Shown here in pieces: positions 8,227 to 10,494 of a DNA stretch of 10,494 bases. The stretch spans positions 330,831 to 341,324 of the forward strand of contig JADLKH010000005.1 in the NCBI GenBank assembly GCA_015657435.1. Direction: 5' to 3'. The DNA is from Synergistales bacterium (GTDB lineage: Bacteria > Synergistota > Synergistia > Synergistales > 79-D21). A program made the position numbers and the translations under genes. The notes under the pieces were generated by a model that was not told where the DNA came from, did no database searches, and worked only from the letters and a program-made list of their open reading frames with translations. The number at the start of each line of letters is the position of its first letter. The first letter of the stretch is position 1.

Positions 8227-9067
8227 GAAACCCTCCCTTTCCGGCGTTAGCGTCATTTCCTTCGTCGGAAAGGCAGGAACGGGGAAAAGCCAGAGGGCGC
8301 AGGTTTTGGCACGCAACCTGGATATCGACTACATCCTCGACGACGGCCTGGTGATCCGCAAGGGGCAGATCGTCTCGGGACGCAGCGCAAAAACAGAAAG
8401 GAACCAGGTCCGCGCCATTCGCCGCGCCATGATGGAGTTTCCGGATCACCGGCGGGAGATCCGGCAGTTCTTCCAGCAGGCCCAACCCTGCACGGTCATG
8501 ATCATCGCCACATCGGAGGGAATGGCCGAACAGATCGCCCGACGCCTCGGAATGCCGCCGCCGGGGAACGTCATTCGAATCGAGGATGTGGCAACTCCTG
8601 AAGAAATTCGGAGGGCGAGGCTGGAGAGGAAAGTGAAGGGACAGCATGTGATCCCCGTTTCCCAAGTCCAGGTAAGGAAGAACTTCGCGGGAAAGCTCGT
8701 CGGCAAGCTCCGGGTCTTCTGGAAGGGAAAGAACAAGTACGAGGGGGAAAAGACCATCGTCCGCCCGCCCTTCAGCTTTATCGGCGCGCTGCGAATCGAA
8801 CCACAGGCCATCGAGGACCTGGCCCGGCACGTTGCCCTGAGGACCCCCCAGGTCAGGAGCATCCAGGAAATACGCATCAAACCGGGTTCCGAGGGAGTGT
8901 CCATGCAGCTGAAAATCGGGGTCATCCTGGGAGAAAGGAACCTCGTTGAAATCGCGAAAACCGTAAAGACCCGCATATCCTCGAGCGTCAGCTATTTCAT
9001 GGGGCTGGACGTGCGGGGAGTTGACGTTGTCGTCACGGAGGTGGAACTCCATGGAACGAAAGGATAG
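8213..9067 (+). CDS. Uncharacterised P-loop protein with Asp23/Gls24-like C-terminal domain
   Basis: This 284-residue protein has no firm function. The N-terminus has a Walker A loop, GKAGTGKS (19-26), then DDGLVI (43-48), GRSAK (56-60), TSEGM (100-104) and IRIEDVATPEEI (121-132), forming a nucleotide-binding domain to about residue 155. A basic linker (160-180, rich in Lys and Arg) leads to residues 188-279, which resemble the Asp23/Gls24 (DUF322) envelope-stress domain: a GALRI start, a helix, alternating strands, then GLDVRGVDVVVTEVEL. I recall similar two-part proteins in anaerobic Firmicutes-type genomes, but this is from memory. There is no signal peptide or membrane segment. The start is TTG at 8213, overlapping hisC by 14 bases, with GGGAAAGG at 8193-8200 as a distant ribosome site; the start is the least certain part. 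It overlaps the next gene by 17 bases. A switch, kinase or ATPase role tied to the envelope is only a guess from its neighbours. Confidence 0.72.
   Translation: MPEDEKPSLSGVSVISFVGKAGTGKSQRAQVLARNLDIDYILDDGLVIRKGQIVSGRSAKTERNQVRAIRRAMMEFPDHRREIRQFFQQAQPCTVMIIATSEGMAEQIARRLGMPPPGNVIRIEDVATPEEIRRARLERKVKGQHVIPVSQVQVRKNFAGKLVGKLRVFWKGKNKYEGEKTIVRPPFSFIGALRIEPQAIEDLARHVALRTPQVRSIQEIRIKPGSEGVSMQLKIGVILGERNLVEIAKTVKTRISSSVSYFMGLDVRGVDVVVTEVELHGTKG
9038..9045 (+). promoter_or_regulatory. Ribosome binding site deciding the uracil-DNA glycosylase start
   Basis: GGAGGTGG lies 5 bases before the ATG at 9051. It is downstream of an in-frame ATG at 9021, so translation should begin at 9051. Confidence 0.7.
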
Positions 9068-9701
9068 CCCATTCATCTGCCCTACTCCCGAAGAAATCTC
9101 CTCCAGACGATCCCTGCTGTGGTCCCGGCTCCAGGACGACGTTTCAAAATGCCGTCTCTGCACCTTGGCTGAAACACGCAATCGAACGGTGTTCGGCGAC
9201 GGCCCCAGGGAATCTTCCCTCATGTTTGTCGGAGAAGGCCCCGGAGCCGAGGAGGACGAACAGGGACTCCCGTTTGTCGGCAAGGCGGGGCAGCTCCTCA
9301 CGAGCATCCTTCAGGCCGCAGGGATAGACCGCCGGGAGGTTTTCATTGGGAACGTCGTCAAGTGCAGGCCACCCGGCAACAGAACTCCTTCTGTGGAGGA
9401 AATGATGGCTTGCGACACGTACCTCCAAACCCAGATTGCCCTGATCTCTCCGCGGTTGCTCGTTTTGCTGGGCAGCACGCCAACCCGCTGGATCCTCAAG
9501 ACGACCGCCCCGATCGGAGAGTTGAGGGGACAGTGGTTTAAGTGGAAAGGAATCGACGTTTTCCCGATGTATCATCCGAGCTACCTTCTCCGCAACCAGT
9601 CCCGGGCCATCGGGAGCCCGAAGGACCTGACCTGGAAGGATATCCGGGAGGTCAAGAAACGATGGGACGAGGTCAGGAAGAATGAAGGAACCGGAGATTA
9701 A
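9051..9701 (+). CDS. Family 4 uracil-DNA glycosylase with [4Fe-4S] cluster
   Basis: This repair enzyme removes uracil from DNA. The 216-residue protein has four Cys residues spaced as in the thermostable family 4 enzymes: Cys34 and Cys37 (CRLC), Cys105 (VVKCRPPGN) and Cys121, with 15 residues between the last two; they should bind the iron-sulfur cluster. The catalytic block reads GEGPGAEEDEQGLPFVGKAG (61-80), where family 4 has GExPG..ED..G.PFVG.AG. The second motif is HPSYLL (175-180). The N-terminus has about 20 extra residues before the fold. Translation start and stop overlap both neighbours (17 bases upstream, 20 downstream), so it is expressed with a cell-envelope operon. It is often misannotated as a phage DNA polymerase domain; the Cys set argues against that. 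Confidence 0.93.
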   Translation: MERKDSPFICPTPEEISSRRSLLWSRLQDDVSKCRLCTLAETRNRTVFGDGPRESSLMFVGEGPGAEEDEQGLPFVGKAGQLLTSILQAAGIDRREVFIGNVVKCRPPGNRTPSVEEMMACDTYLQTQIALISPRLLVLLGSTPTRWILKTTAPIGELRGQWFKWKGIDVFPMYHPSYLLRNQSRAIGSPKDLTWKDIREVKKRWDEVRKNEGTGD

Positions 9702-10404
9702 ACCTTCGGAAACCTCAGCCGGGAAGCTCCCTTCCCATGTTGCGATCATCATGGATGGAAACGGACGGTGGGCAAAGAGAAGGGGATTGCCCAGGATCAT
9801 GGGGCATCATGCCGGAGTCAGGGCTGTGGAACGCACGGTCAGAGCCGCGAGAGACATGGGAATAAAGACGCTTTCCCTTTACGCCTTTTCCAGCGAGAAC
9901 TGGAAAAGGCCGGAAAGCGAAGTTTCAGGCCTGATGCGGCTTTTCCGCATGTACATCCGGAGCAGGGTCGAACTGCTCCTCAAGGAGAAAGCCCGGATCC
10001 GTTTCGCGGGCCGGCTCGACGACCTTCCCGTCGACATTCGGGAAATCATCCGTGAGGCGGAGGAAAAAACCGAATCCCAGGAGGGCCTGCAGCTGGTCAT
10101 CTGCCTCAATTACGGGGGCAGACGTGAAATCCTCGATGCTGTCAACAAGGCCTCCTCTTCAGGCGAGATTTTCCCTCTGGACGAAAATTCGTTCAGGAAG
10201 TACCTTTATCTTCCGGACGTCCCGGATCCGGACCTGATCATTCGGACGAGTGGGGAAATGCGACTGAGCAATTTCTGGCTCTGGGAAAGCGCTTATAGCG
10301 AGTTCTTCTTTACCGAAAAACTCTGGCCGGATTTTGGCCCCGATGATCTCGAGGCCGCCCTTAAAACCTACGGGAGGAGGGAAAGACGATATGGATCCGT
10401 CTAG
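9682..10404 (+). CDS. uppS: Isoprenyl transferase, probably di-trans,poly-cis-undecaprenyl-diphosphate synthase
   Basis: This cis-prenyltransferase extends farnesyl diphosphate with isopentenyl diphosphate to make undecaprenyl diphosphate, the lipid carrier for peptidoglycan and surface glycans. It has 240 residues, a normal length. Motifs are HVAIIMDGNGRWAKRRG (19-35) with the Mg-binding Asp25, GHHAG (41-45), YAFSSENWKRP (67-77), LNYGGR (142-147) and RTSGEMRLSNF (188-198). The last is usually RTSGEQRISNF; the Met for Gln change is minor. The ATG at 9682 overlaps the glycosylase gene by 20 bases, with AGGAAG just upstream. cdsA follows with overlap, a very common bacterial pair. Its product feeds WecA, encoded upstream, and MraY. 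Confidence 0.95.
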   Translation: MKEPEIKPSETSAGKLPSHVAIIMDGNGRWAKRRGLPRIMGHHAGVRAVERTVRAARDMGIKTLSLYAFSSENWKRPESEVSGLMRLFRMYIRSRVELLLKEKARIRFAGRLDDLPVDIREIIREAEEKTESQEGLQLVICLNYGGRREILDAVNKASSSGEIFPLDENSFRKYLYLPDVPDPDLIIRTSGEMRLSNFWLWESAYSEFFFTEKLWPDFGPDDLEAALKTYGRRERRYGSV

Positions 10405-10494
10405 CCGAACATTCGGCAGTGAAATTGTCATACGGGCCTTGAGCGGTGCCTTCGTGGTTCTGGCCATCCTGGGTGGCATCCTCCTGGGGGGATT
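10391..10494 (+). CDS. cdsA: Phosphatidate cytidylyltransferase, N-terminus only (cut by window end)
   Basis: The ATG at 10391 lies 9 bases after a strong ribosome site, GGGAGGAGGG (10372-10381), and overlaps uppS by 14 bases. Only 34 residues are visible. They hold a basic lead-in, IRALSGAF, followed by a hydrophobic membrane segment (VVLAILGGILL), as at the start of CdsA proteins, which often have an Arg-(x)n-Ser-Gly pattern there. CdsA makes CDP-diacylglycerol from CTP and phosphatidate for phospholipid synthesis. The call rests on the short match plus the standard uppS-cdsA order. Confidence 0.78.
   Translation, partial: MDPSSRTFGSEIVIRALSGAFVVLAILGGILLGG

Noticed and set aside
9021..9050. 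Longer uracil-DNA glycosylase from the ATG at 9021
   Set aside because: The ribosome site at 9038-9045 lies downstream of this ATG and serves the one at 9051.

Overview
The window is a compact stretch of about 10.5 kb with moderately high GC. All genes lie on the plus strand and only one gap exceeds 100 bases. Gene content and order suggest a member of the Synergistota or another anaerobic, amino-acid-fermenting diderm. The clues are a two-subunit B12-dependent acyl-CoA mutase with its MeaB chaperone, an RpiB-Upp fusion, a WecA/WecB pair, MurA, a HisC-type aminotransferase and UppS-CdsA. The phylum is an inference from family recognition and neighbourhood; no search could be run.

Region 1 (1-2457) is the mutase module. 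It holds the 3' part of the large catalytic subunit, the small cobalamin-binding subunit and MeaB, the GTPase that loads and protects the cofactor. Such modules interconvert methylmalonyl-CoA and succinyl-CoA in propionate and amino-acid metabolism. The small subunit carries a one-base frameshift at about 1364-1371, inside its third cobalamin-binding motif. At nearly the same point codon usage changes sharply: upstream, almost every Ala, Val and Thr codon ends in G; downstream, usage is mixed and like the rest of the window. This may be a recombination or assembly junction.

Region 2 (2458-8226) starts after a 110-base gap holding a plausible extended -10 promoter. It encodes an RpiB-Upp fusion (pentose phosphate isomerisation plus uracil salvage), a WecA/TagO-like glycosyl-phosphate transferase, the UDP-GlcNAc 2-epimerase WecB, MurA and a HisC-family aminotransferase. 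Three of these act on UDP-GlcNAc: WecA moves GlcNAc-1-P to a lipid carrier, WecB makes UDP-ManNAc, and MurA commits UDP-GlcNAc to peptidoglycan.

Region 3 (8213-10494) is a run of overlapping genes, coupled to hisC by overlap. They are an uncharacterised P-loop protein with an Asp23/Gls24-like C-terminus, a family 4 iron-sulfur uracil-DNA glycosylase, UppS (undecaprenyl diphosphate synthase, which makes the lipid carrier WecA and MraY need) and the start of CdsA (phospholipid synthesis).

Most of this is conserved housekeeping. The parts worth a second look are the codon-usage and frameshift junction in the mutase small subunit, the RpiB-Upp fusion, and the P-loop/Asp23-like protein. I see no tRNA, rRNA, CRISPR array, insertion sequence or phage gene.
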